Shown: positions 7,821 to 15,415 of the stretch, piece by piece
Layout: each line of letters begins with the position of its first letter
Position numbering within the stretch: the stretch's first letter is position 1
DNA from: Bacteroidales bacterium
Lineage (GTDB): Bacteria; Bacteroidota; Bacteroidia; Bacteroidales; UBA1556
Length of the DNA stretch: 64,000 nucleotides
Direction of reading: 5' to 3'
Assembly (NCBI GenBank): GCA_023146135.1
Contig: JAGLCR010000026.1
Span: 1 to 64,000, forward strand
Translations under genes and position numbers: made by a program
The notes under the pieces: generated by a model
Told to the model about the DNA's origin: nothing
Seen by the model: the letters and a program-made list of their open reading frames with translations, nothing else
Databases searched by the model: none

Positions 7821-9497
7821 ATGATATATACTGCGCTCTTTTCTTGCTTTGTCTCTTTCGCACGGAAAGGTGCTAAATCTTTACTTAAACCAGTTAATCT
7901 AGCAACTGCAGCAATATTATTTGCAGGCGCTGTTTACGCTCAGGCTTCGACAAGCTCAGCCACCGGTTTTACAGGATCAATTGCCGACACAAGCTGGGCA
8001 ACAGGTTGGATTAATGTTAGTGATTCTCAAACAAATAGTAGCATTTCTAAATATCTAGATATGTATATGATTCCTTTGAATGTTCAAATGACAAATCCTG
8101 ACACAATAAAAGACAATATGGGAGGTTCAGGATTATATGCTTTTAATCTTCCTGTTCATATTGATACGCTTGTTGGTATCAATATTTCTACTTCGCAGAG
8201 TCTTGAACATAAAGTCTTTCCGACGATGGGGAGTGAGCTTAATGTTTTCTTTGGAAAAAATGTTTCTCAAGGAAGTCTTGAAATTTACGACATGAGTGGA
8301 AAAAGAATTAGACAAAAAGAATTTTCAGGAGATAATACTTATATAGCGTTTCCAGATATTGCTAATGGTGTTTATGTTTATGCTATAAGAACTGAAGAAG
8401 GAATTAGTACAGGGAAGTTTCTTAAACAAGGTTCTGACACTCATGGTCCCGCAGGAAGACCTAGTAATTTTAATGATGAAAATAAGTCTAATGCTAGAAC
8501 TACTACTTTTTCTGCTGATTACAAAATACTATTAAAAGATCCTAGCGGAACATATTTTGATCTAGACACAATAATAAATCTTTCTGAAGGAAATAATGGT
8601 TTAATCAATCTATGGATGAATCATAAACCTGAATCTGTTATAGATTTGAAAGTTAATGCGTGGCATTCTTTAGACTCAACTTTAGAAAGTAATGCATTCG
8701 TATATATACAAGACTCACAAGGAAACATCGACAGTGCAAGAACTAATAACGCAGGTTTTACAATATTTCAAAATGTAGGACAAAATAAAACTTACACTTT
8801 CGGAATAGGTAAAGAAAACTTTTTAGCATGGGATAATATAACTTTAACCACACCCAATTCCAATACTCTTAACGATACAATAACTAAAGAAGTTAATTAT
8901 AGTTTAATCCCTGATCAAAAATATTCTCGAAAAGGACAAATAACAATCCCAACAAGTAATTTTGAACTTCATGATTTATTCTTAGCATTTAATATCCCCA
9001 TAGGTAAAGGAGATACTTTGAGGTTTCATTTAGGAGCGGGATATTCAGCCCAACAAATAGCAAATGCAAATCAATGGTTGGCAAATTATTCTGCATGGAC
9101 TGGCGTTCCTACGAAAATTGAAGCTAACGCTTTTATTATTCCTGTTCCAACAAGTTTTGATCCTGATACCTCTGACCTTTCAATTCTGGGAACAAACGTA
9201 ACTTATGGAACAAGTAACTGTAGCCCAAAATATTTTTCATATAATGGGAATGCATATACTTCCAGCGCAACAATGACAAATTCATTTTATTCAGAAAAAT
9301 CATTCCATAAAGAAGTTGGAAGAATAACATTCGACGAAGCATCAGGAGTTATGCAACCAACAGCATCAGATATGACTACCAGTAATTCTGCACATATGGA
9401 AATTCTTTATGAATTAAATAGAAGACATTTCGAAGGAAAACACGACCCTACAAATGTGCAAAAACTAACTAGCACTTCTACTATTATTCCTAATTAG
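7821..9497 (+). CDS. Secreted protein with internal T9SS-like domain and degenerate metzincin-like C-terminus
   Basis: I do not recognise the whole protein. The 558-residue product (start at ATG 7821; a GTG 66 nt upstream is in frame) has a signal peptide ending AAILFAGAVYAQ. Residues about 130-205 (from KVFPTMGSELNVFF through LEIYDMSGKRIRQ and GVYVYAI to GKFLKQ) look like a T9SS type A sorting domain, which normally ends a protein, yet about 350 residues follow. The C-terminal part has FHKEVGR near residue 495, GVMQPTASD near 510 and ILYELNRR near 528. These are spaced like the zinc helix, Met-turn and last helix of matrixin-like peptidases, but the HExxH residues are not there. Residues 42-49 are encoded by a family B repeat. 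The function is unknown; a dead peptidase or binding protein is possible. Confidence 0.6.
   Translation: MIYTALFSCFVSFARKGAKSLLKPVNLATAAILFAGAVYAQASTSSATGFTGSIADTSWATGWINVSDSQTNSSISKYLDMYMIPLNVQMTNPDTIKDNMGGSGLYAFNLPVHIDTLVGINISTSQSLEHKVFPTMGSELNVFFGKNVSQGSLEIYDMSGKRIRQKEFSGDNTYIAFPDIANGVYVYAIRTEEGISTGKFLKQGSDTHGPAGRPSNFNDENKSNARTTTFSADYKILLKDPSGTYFDLDTIINLSEGNNGLINLWMNHKPESVIDLKVNAWHSLDSTLESNAFVYIQDSQGNIDSARTNNAGFTIFQNVGQNKTYTFGIGKENFLAWDNITLTTPNSNTLNDTITKEVNYSLIPDQKYSRKGQITIPTSNFELHDLFLAFNIPIGKGDTLRFHLGAGYSAQQIANANQWLANYSAWTGVPTKIEANAFIIPVPTSFDPDTSDLSILGTNVTYGTSNCSPKYFSYNGNAYTSSATMTNSFYSEKSFHKEVGRITFDEASGVMQPTASDMTTSNSAHMEILYELNRRHFEGKHDPTNVQKLTSTSTIIPN
7943..7966 (+). repeat. Family B repeat inside a coding region
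   Basis: These 24 bases are the exact reverse complement of 9617-9640 and contain the core CTTCGACAAGCTCAG. They encode ASTSSATG, directly after the predicted signal peptide cleavage region, and keep the frame. Confidence 0.85.
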
Positions 9498-9513
9498 TGC
9501 TCCTGAAAATGCC

Positions 9514-9640
9514 GCTGGTGGCTGAGCTTGTCGAAGTCATGGCCCTTCGACAAGCTCAGGGACCGCTCTTCGACAAGCTCAGGGACCGCCCTTTGAAGAC
9601 AGGCCCAGACCCTCCGCCGGTGGCTGAGCTTGTCGAAGCC
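9514..9640. repeat. Repeat family B array, right copy of the 83-bp flanking repeat
   Basis: 9514-9596 matches 4356-4438 with two mismatches. After a short spacer, 9617-9640 is a further copy whose inverse lies in the coding region at 7943-7966. The array begins 17 nt after the stop of the secreted-protein gene. Confidence 0.85.
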
Positions 9641-9725
9641 CCATCTCTAGAAACTGAAGATATTCTCTAGCAAGTGAAGGCTTCGCTTAAAGCGAAGCCT
9701 TCGCTGAAAACACAGCCAGACTCTT
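9641..9725. repeat. Repeat family A unit, rightmost copy (third hairpin lost)
   Basis: The middle palindrome is intact (AGTGAAGGCTTCGCTT / AAGCGAAGCCTTCGCT, one mismatch), with a partial duplicate of CTCTAG before it. The first hairpin is missing and the third is cut to CCAGACTC. Confidence 0.8.
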
Positions 9726-9738
9726 GCGTATTAAAGTA

Positions 9739-9768
9739 ATTGGTCAAAAGAAAAATCCCCATCCGAAT
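9739..9768. repeat. 30-bp perfect direct repeat, right copy
   Basis: Identical to 4756-4785. This copy is part of the working terminator hairpin of the ALDH gene, so it is probably the parental copy and the left one the duplicate (inference). Confidence 0.9.
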
Positions 9769-9784
9769 AACGAATGAGGATTTT
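9752..9784 (-). terminator. Terminator downstream of the ALDH7-like gene
   Basis: The stem AAAATCCTCAT / ATGGGGATTTT (minus strand, one mismatch, 11-nt loop) is followed by TTTTTCTTTT-like sequence on the minus strand. It lies about 136 nt after the ALDH stop; the stretch 9785-9920 between them holds nothing else that I can identify. Confidence 0.6.
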
Positions 9785-9920
9785 CTTATACTATCTAGTA
9801 GAACTAATTATTTTGTTTTAATTCGAGGCGGAGGGCGAAAATAAAGTAGGAGTTGCCATTTCGGCAATGACTATCTTTATTTTTAACCGACAACGATGAA
9901 GTAAAGCAAAAGAATAGTTC

Positions 9921-11471
9921 TTAAAGGTCGAACTTGATTCCTTGTGCTAGGGGCAATTCGGTGCCATAGTTTACAGTAGAAGTTTGACGACGCATATAAA
10001 CTTTCCAAGCATCGCTACCCGACTCACGTCCTCCACCAGTGTCTTTCTCACCACCAAATGCTCCGCCGATTTCTGCTCCTGAAGTTCCTACATTTACGTT
10101 GGCAATTCCACAATCAGAACCTGCCACTGAAGTAAATAATTCTGCTTCACGCACATTATCAGTAAATATACAAGATGATAATCCTTGAGGTACATCATTC
10201 TGAATATTTATTGCATTCATCACATCGCCGCTATACTTAATTAAGTAAACGATGGGTGCGAATGTTTCTTCTTGAACAATATCGAAATGATTCTCAGCTT
10301 CAGCAATACAAGGCATTACGTAGTTTCCTGACTCAAAGCCAGCACCCTCCATTTTTTGTCCACCAAATAAAACTTTTCCACCTTCTTTTTCCACTTGTGC
10401 TACTGCATTGCGGAAAAGAGTAACAGAATGCTCATCGATAAGTGGCCCGACTAAGAAATTCTCATCCAAAGCATTACCCACTTTACTTTCAATTTTATGA
10501 TAAGCAGCCACCAATTTGTCGCGTACTTCATTATAAATATCTGCGTGTACAATAATACGACGAGTCGAAGTACAACGTTGACCAGCGGTTCCTACAGTTC
10601 CGAAAACAGTAGAAGCAATGGCCATTGGAATATTTGCATCAGGAGTCATAATAACTGCATTATTACCACCGAGCTCTAAAATAGTTTTTCCTAAACGTTT
10701 TCCAACGATTCCACCAACACGTTTTCCAACGGCAGTTGAACCAGTTACTGAAAGAAGATTTACACGCTTATCAGCTAAGAAGTTGTCACCCATAACAGAT
10801 GATTTAGCCACGATTAAGTTACATACTCCCTCAGGAACATTATTTTTTACCAATATATCGGCAATAATCTTTTGTGTAGCAAGAGCTGTGATTGGAGTTT
10901 TTGAACTTGGTTTCCAAACTACCACATCACCAGCAGCCATGGCCAAAGCACTATTCCATGCCCAAACTGCCACAGGGAAGTTATATGAAGTAACAATTCC
11001 TACAACGCCTAATGGTTGGTATTGCTCAGACAAACGATGCTCAGGGCGCTCACTTTGTAGCGATACACCGTTCATCAAACGCGCTTGCCCTACTGCGAAG
11101 TCACAGATGTCGATCATCTCTTGTACTTCACCCAAACCTTCTTGATAAATTTTACCCATTTCGTAGGTAACTAAAGCTCCAAGCTCATTTTTGTATTTAC
11201 GAAGCTCCAAACCAATTTGGCGAACTACCTCAGCACGGATAGGTGCGGGTACCAAACGCCACTCTTGAAAAGCCTCTTGTGCTTTTTTAATTACCATTTC
11301 GTAATCGTCCAAAGTACCATTCTTTACTTTGCCAATTTCTTTACCGTCAATTGGTGAGAAAGAAGAAGTAATAGCTCCTTCGCTATCAAACCATTTTGCG
11401 CCGGTTGAAACACCTTGGTTTACACCATCGGTTACACCTAAGGTTTCCATTGCTTTTTTGATGTCCATCAT
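9921..11471 (-). CDS. ALDH7-like aldehyde dehydrogenase (probable aminoadipate semialdehyde dehydrogenase)
   Basis: This 516-residue NAD-dependent aldehyde dehydrogenase has its catalytic Cys at 300 in GQRCTSTRR and the general-base Glu in LELGGNNAVI. The overall pattern (TSYNFPVAVWAWNSALAMAAGD, SGAEIGGAFGGEKDTGGGRESGSDAWK) is that of the ALDH7 group, which oxidises alpha-aminoadipic semialdehyde / piperideine-6-carboxylate in lysine breakdown. The exact substrate is inferred from family resemblance. The protein is full length and cytosolic. The gene is monocistronic, with a long gene-free stretch upstream. A second ALDH gene (the P5C type) follows in the same orientation 850 nt further on; the two share a reaction type but are too far apart to be a clear operon. 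Confidence 0.85.
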   Translation of the reverse strand: MMDIKKAMETLGVTDGVNQGVSTGAKWFDSEGAITSSFSPIDGKEIGKVKNGTLDDYEMVIKKAQEAFQEWRLVPAPIRAEVVRQIGLELRKYKNELGALVTYEMGKIYQEGLGEVQEMIDICDFAVGQARLMNGVSLQSERPEHRLSEQYQPLGVVGIVTSYNFPVAVWAWNSALAMAAGDVVVWKPSSKTPITALATQKIIADILVKNNVPEGVCNLIVAKSSVMGDNFLADKRVNLLSVTGSTAVGKRVGGIVGKRLGKTILELGGNNAVIMTPDANIPMAIASTVFGTVGTAGQRCTSTRRIIVHADIYNEVRDKLVAAYHKIESKVGNALDENFLVGPLIDEHSVTLFRNAVAQVEKEGGKVLFGGQKMEGAGFESGNYVMPCIAEAENHFDIVQEETFAPIVYLIKYSGDVMNAINIQNDVPQGLSSCIFTDNVREAELFTSVAGSDCGIANVNVGTSGAEIGGAFGGEKDTGGGRESGSDAWKVYMRRQTSTVNYGTELPLAQGIKFDL

Positions 11472-11764
11472 ATCTATTAAAATTTCAACGTTTTTAATAT
11501 GTTATAGTAGATCTAATTTATGAATCACATCTACTAATTCGTTTTATATTTTTATTAGGAGACTATTTGATTTACCCCTAAAATATAGCCGCAAAATTCG
11601 TTAAAAATATTAGACAATCGTAAAAAATTATTAAAATATAACAGCAGCCAGAAACATTGTGTAAAAATGAATTGTTGGGATTGATAATAGCTTGATTTGA
11701 GCTTTTTAAAACTGTGCTTTATGCGGTCTTTTTTATGACCCTGATTTTTATAATCTAAACTAAT

Positions 11765-11801
11765 TTTGTTCAATATTTTCCTGTGGAAAATATTGAACAA
11801 A
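11765..11801. repeat. Perfect 17-bp inverted repeat with 3-nt loop
   Basis: The arms are TTTGTTCAATATTTTCC and GGAAAATATTGAACAAA around the loop TGT. Neither strand has a T-run after the stem, so it does not look like a terminator. It may be a processing or protein-binding site, or the remnant of a mobile element. Confidence 0.7.
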
Positions 11802-12004
11802 GAAATCATAATTAATCATAGTAATCTGCGTCAAAAGAATAATTTGAAGCGAAGCGAAAAATCAGCCCAAATCAGCCTAAATCAGAGTCAAAAATATTTC
11901 TGATTGACACGCAGTGTCATAAAGAAAGGATCATAAAAATCATAAAGATCTGCGTCAGTATAATAATTTGAAGCAAAGCACCAAATAATCAATACAAAAT
12001 CTCC

Positions 12005-12203
12005 TTAGTACATGACAAAAATTAGTTTCATTGTTAAATTTGGTTTCACATCAATTAGTTGTGTATGCTTTTGGGCTAAAGCCCTATAATAGTAATTTCA
12101 TTAGGTGGGGCATTAATGCCCCACCTAATGAAGCAATACTATCTGGGCTTTAGCCAAATTAAAAAGCTTAAAGTATAATCCTATATTTTTGTCATGTACT
12201 TAG
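12005..12203. mobile_element. MITE-like palindromic element with target-site duplication
   Basis: The element is 199 bp long. Its outer inverted repeat is AGTACATGACAAAAAT (12007-12022) and ATTTTTGTCATGTACT (12185-12200). Inside, GGCTAAAGCCC pairs with GGGCTTTAGCC, and the centre is a perfect 32-bp palindrome (12099-12130; half-site CATTAGGTGGGGCATT). The 10-mer CAAAATCTCC occurs immediately on both sides (11995-12004 and 12204-12213), as expected for a target-site duplication. It has no coding capacity, so it would need a transposase acting in trans. Confidence 0.75.
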
Positions 12204-12220
12204 CAAAATCTCCCTAAAAC

Positions 12221-12257
12221 CAAAAAAAAGCAGCTGCATAATCAAATGCAACTGCTT
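12221..12257 (-). terminator. Rho-independent terminator of pruA
   Basis: The 12-bp stem AAGCAGTTGCAT / ATGCAGCTGCTT (one mismatch) ends in a run of eight T on the minus strand, 65 nt after the pruA stop. Confidence 0.8.
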
Positions 12258-12321
12258 ATTTATAAGATAAAGCAAAAGGGAAATCAAATTTCCTTTATAC
12301 TTTTTCAAGAATTTCGAAATA

Positions 12322-13956
12322 CTATTTATCAGCCTCTAAAAACGGATAACGATAATCCTCAGCTGCTACCAAAGTTTCTTTGATAGTACGTGTATTTGTC
12401 CAACGAATTAGGTTCAAATAGCTACCTGCTTTATCATTTGTTCCGCTACCACGAGCACCACCAAATGGCTGTTGTCCAACAACGGCTCCTGTTGGCTTGT
12501 CATTTAAGTAGAAGTTACCTGCTGCATAACGAAGTGCTTCGTATCCTTCCAACAATTTCTCACGATCTTGTGCAAAAATTGCACCTGTCAATGCATATGG
12601 AGAAGTCTCATCACAAAGCTTCAAAGCCTCAGCATATTTATCATCTTCATAAACGTAGATGGTAATCACAGGTCCGAAGATTTCTTCTTCCATAGTTACA
12701 AAATGAGGATCAGTAGTTAAGATAACCGTTGGTTCTACGAAATAACCTTTCGATTTATCAGTGCCACCACCCATAATTACTTCAGCTACATCGCTGTCTT
12801 TTGCCATTTGAATGTATGAAGTGATGCTATCAAAAGCAGCCTCATCAATCACCGCATTATGGAAATTAGTAAAGTCAGAAACATCACCCATTTTTATGGA
12901 TGCCAAATCTGCCTCAACGAATGATTTCACATCAGCCCAAAGCGACTTAGGAACATAAGCACGAGAAGAAGCCGAACATTTTTGCCCTTGGTACTCGAAA
13001 GAACCACGAGTAATTGCGGTAGCCAATTGTTTAGAAGTAGCTGAACTATGCGCAAAGATAAAGTCTTTACCACCTGTTTCACCAACGATACGTGGGTAAG
13101 AACGATATTTCTTAATGTTTCCACCAATAATTTTCCAAAAATGTTGGAATGTATTTGTAGAACCTGTAAAGTGAATTCCAGCAAAATCGCGGTGATCAAA
13201 AATCTCTTTTCCGATTACAGAACCTGGTCCTGGAACAAAATTGATTACTCCATCAGGAACACCTGCTTCTTTGAAAATTTTCATTAAGTAGTAGTTTGAA
13301 AGAATAGCTGTAGTAGCTGGTTTCCAAACAGTAACATTACCCATCAATACAGGAGCCATATTTAAGTTGGCTGCAATTGCGGTAAAGTTAAATGGAGTTA
13401 AGGAAAAGATAAAACCTTCCAATGGACGATACTCTAATCGGTTAATTACACCAGCACTTGAAGCTGGTTGGTCAGCATAAATCTGACCAGCATAACTTGC
13501 ATTGAAACGTAAAAAATCTACTGTTTCGCAAGCTGCATCAATTTCAGCCTGGAAAGCATTTTTTCCTTGACCAAGCATAGTTGAAGCATTCATCAACGCA
13601 CGATATTTTGTAGCAATAAGTTCAGCAGCTTTCAAAGTAATAGAAGCGCGCTCAACCCAAGGCATTTCCGACCATTTCTTTTGAGCAGCCAATGCTGCAT
13701 CAATAGCCATTTGAACCTCTTTAGGTCCAGCCTTATGATAAGTTGCCAATACATGACCGTGGTCAGTAGGCATGGTTACAGTTGCGGTATTTCCGGTCTT
13801 CACCTCTTTACCACCAATAATCAAAGGAATCTCTATTTCCTGACTCTTTAGCTCAGCCAATTTGGCTTGTAGCTCAATACGCTCTGGTGAACCCGGAGCA
13901 TAGCTCTTTACCGGCTCGTTGGCTGGTATTGCGAACTGAAAAACTGCGTTATTCAT
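12322..13956 (-). CDS. pruA: 1-pyrroline-5-carboxylate dehydrogenase (L-glutamate gamma-semialdehyde dehydrogenase)
   Basis: This is a 544-residue NAD-dependent ALDH4-type enzyme that oxidises glutamate semialdehyde to glutamate, the second step of proline breakdown. The catalytic Cys is 327 in GQKCSASSRAYVP and the general-base Glu lies in GETGGKDFIF. Other family marks are SLTPFNFTAIAANLNMAPVLMGN, FTGSTNTFQHFWKIIG and the C-terminal KPTGAVVGQQPFGGARGSGTNDKAG. The length matches the stand-alone, eukaryote-like P5CDH form rather than the fused PutA. The proline dehydrogenase partner is not in the window. The gene has its own promoter (14010-14041) and terminator, so it is monocistronic. Confidence 0.93.
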   Translation of the reverse strand: MNNAVFQFAIPANEPVKSYAPGSPERIELQAKLAELKSQEIEIPLIIGGKEVKTGNTATVTMPTDHGHVLATYHKAGPKEVQMAIDAALAAQKKWSEMPWVERASITLKAAELIATKYRALMNASTMLGQGKNAFQAEIDAACETVDFLRFNASYAGQIYADQPASSAGVINRLEYRPLEGFIFSLTPFNFTAIAANLNMAPVLMGNVTVWKPATTAILSNYYLMKIFKEAGVPDGVINFVPGPGSVIGKEIFDHRDFAGIHFTGSTNTFQHFWKIIGGNIKKYRSYPRIVGETGGKDFIFAHSSATSKQLATAITRGSFEYQGQKCSASSRAYVPKSLWADVKSFVEADLASIKMGDVSDFTNFHNAVIDEAAFDSITSYIQMAKDSDVAEVIMGGGTDKSKGYFVEPTVILTTDPHFVTMEEEIFGPVITIYVYEDDKYAEALKLCDETSPYALTGAIFAQDREKLLEGYEALRYAAGNFYLNDKPTGAVVGQQPFGGARGSGTNDKAGSYLNLIRWTNTRTIKETLVAAEDYRYPFLEADK

Positions 13957-14273
13957 AGCTATATGTTTTAATTGTTTTTTTATATAAAACCCCTCTATTG
14001 AAAGGACTGCAAATTTAGTAATTCTTACATATCTAGCAACATTTGTTAAATATTTTTAACGTTTGTATTACCCTGTATATCAGCGTATCAAAAAGTATTT
14101 TTAGTACTGTCAGTCCCACTGACTTAAAAGAGTGTTAAAATATTGCATTCTAATTTAGAATATACAAATATCTTTAAGAAATAAAGCTGAATCTTATCAT
14201 TTTTAATGTTATGAAATTAACACTAAAAATACTAGATTTGATGTCGTAATAAATCAACTAAATAACCATTAAT
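13957..14273. other. Divergent gene-free region between pruA and the broken porin gene
   Basis: This 317-nt AT-rich region holds the pruA promoter on the minus strand. Upstream of the pseudogene start I see no box matching TAnnTTTG well. Nothing else in the region stands out. Confidence 0.5.
14010..14041 (-). promoter_or_regulatory. pruA promoter
   Basis: On the minus strand, GTTG (14038-14041) and the -7 box TAAATTTG (14010-14017) are 20 bp apart. The predicted transcript starts near 14003, giving a 5' leader of about 47 nt. Confidence 0.5.
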
Positions 14274-14810
14274 ATGAAAAAAGTTTTACTCTTTAGTATT
14301 GTCATTCTAATTGCTATTCAGATCAAGGCACAGTTGAAGGTTGATGGTTATTTTAGAACTCGTATTACCCTAGACCATGGCTATCGTAACCCAATTGCAA
14401 AAAAAATAGATCCAATATTTGCTGCAGACCAAAGAAGCCGTATTATCATGAAGTATAAAAAGGATAAATATGAAATTAAATTCACCCTTCAAGATGCTCG
14501 TGTTTGGGGTCCTGAAGATATGTACAATGTAACAGGATTACAACGGAGCTCCTATGCTTTAGGTGTTTATGAGGCATGGGTTCAATTAAATATTTCTGAA
14601 AATTCATCATTACGAATTGGTCGTCAGGAGTGGAGGTCTAATGCATCTCGACTACTCAGTCATCGTGGTTGGTGGACTACCTGACTTTCGTATGATGCTC
14701 TTTTATATCGCTATCATAATAAAGAAAACGGACTGTTTATTGATTTGGGCATTTCCTATAATAATGATACAAAATTAGCGTCAGGCTGGTATGATAATAG
14801 TGGCGTTTAA
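14274..14810 (+). pseudogene. Broken alginate-export-like porin gene
   Basis: The reading frame starts with a signal peptide (MKKVLLFSIVILIAIQIKAQ) and continues as a beta-barrel N-terminus (LKVDGYFRTRITLDHGYR, SSLRIGRQEWRSNASRLL) typical of the alginate-export/porin-like proteins of Bacteroidota. An in-frame TGA at 14682-14684 interrupts it after GWWTT. The same frame then continues sensibly for 41 codons (LSYDALLYRYHNKENGLFID...) to a TAA at 14808. A shifted frame at 14813-14842 (YDLYDINNYA) may be one more fragment. Intact relatives are several hundred residues long, so most of the barrel has gone. The gene is presumably non-functional; the family call is moderate, the lesion is seen directly. 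Confidence 0.75.
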
Positions 14811-14953
14811 TATATGATTTATACGATATTAACAATTACGCCTAGCTTCTTTGATTCTTCGAAAAAGAAATAAACAGAATTCTTTCTTTTTATTTTGAAA
14901 ACTTAGACTCTTAATTTTTCATTAATTTTGTGCCAAATTAAAAGGCATAAAAC

Positions 14954-15217
14954 ATGAAAATTACCAAAGAAATAAGCATCGAAGAATTGATTGAAACAAT
15001 TCCAGCATCTGTAGAGTATTTAATGAAAGAGGGTATCCGTTGCATTGTGTGTGGCGAACCTATTTGGGGAAGTTTGGAAGAAGCCGCTGAGGAAAAGAGC
15101 TTTAATAAAGATGATATTGAGCGTTTTGTAAATGAGCTGCAAATTCTTGCTGACAATAAGGATAATGCTGTTGCTGCTGTGGAGAAGAAGATTGATGTGA
15201 AGAAGATGGGAGCCTAA
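14954..15217 (+). CDS. DUF1858-type mini-protein with CxxC redox motif
   Basis: This 87-residue cytosolic protein begins MKITKEISIEELIETIPASV and carries C30-IV-C33 in GIRCIVCGEPIWGSLEEAA, the pattern of the DUF1858 / hybrid-cluster-protein-associated domain, which is thought to bind metal or act in thiol redox chemistry. A Lys/Ala-rich tail of about 20 residues follows the domain. A -7-like box TAATTTTG lies at 14924-14931, 22 nt before the ATG. The stop is followed after 3 nt by the 40-bp tandem repeat. The function is not established. Confidence 0.85.
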   Translation: MKITKEISIEELIETIPASVEYLMKEGIRCIVCGEPIWGSLEEAAEEKSFNKDDIERFVNELQILADNKDNAVAAVEKKIDVKKMGA

Positions 15218-15220
15218 GGA

Positions 15221-15340
15221 TGGCCCTTCGACAAGCTCTGGGACCTTGGAAGACGGAAGATGGCTCTTCGACAAGTTCAGGAGCCTTAGAAGTCAGAAGA
15301 TGGCTCTTCGACAGGCTCTGAGGCCTTGGAAAACGGAAGT
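15221..15340. repeat. Three tandem 40-bp repeats built on the family B core
   Basis: The units 15221-15260, 15261-15300 and 15301-15340 are exactly 40 bp each and imperfectly conserved. Each starts TGGC(C/T)CTTCGACA and ends in a GGAAG/CAGAAG-like tail. The core CTTCGACAAGCTC is the family B sequence of the 4.4 and 9.5 kb arrays. Confidence 0.85.
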
Positions 15341-15415
15341 CCGAAGTTGGAAGACTATCTGCGAGAATCCGCGGAAACAATAAGACAGTAGTGATCTAAC
15401 TAAATTCAAATAGGA

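Larger units (their letters stand above)
11472..12321. other. 850-nt gene-free region with a MITE-like element, a hairpin and direct repeats
   Basis: No convincing gene lies here. The region holds the ALDH7 upstream region, a perfect 17-bp hairpin (11765-11801), two copies of a motif ATCTGCGTCA...AATAATTTGAAGC (about 11824-11855 and 11948-11980), a MITE-like element (12005-12203) and the pruA terminator (12221-12257). An 84-codon open frame on the minus strand (11555-11809) runs through the hairpin and has no protein-like features. Confidence 0.7.

Noticed and set aside
4356-9725. CRISPR-like array
   Set aside because: The repeats are palindromic, irregularly spaced, of mixed orientation and separated by genes; no cas genes are present.
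11555-11809. 84-codon minus-strand open frame
   Set aside because: It runs through the perfect 17-bp hairpin and AT-rich repeats; no domain, signal peptide or ribosome-binding context.
14682-14684. TGA read as selenocysteine
   Set aside because: Porins of this type are not selenoproteins, no SECIS-like hairpin is evident, and a second stop and truncation follow; a nonsense mutation is simpler.
15221-15340. Short CRISPR array
   Set aside because: The three 40-bp units are directly adjacent and conserved throughout, so there are no unique spacers.
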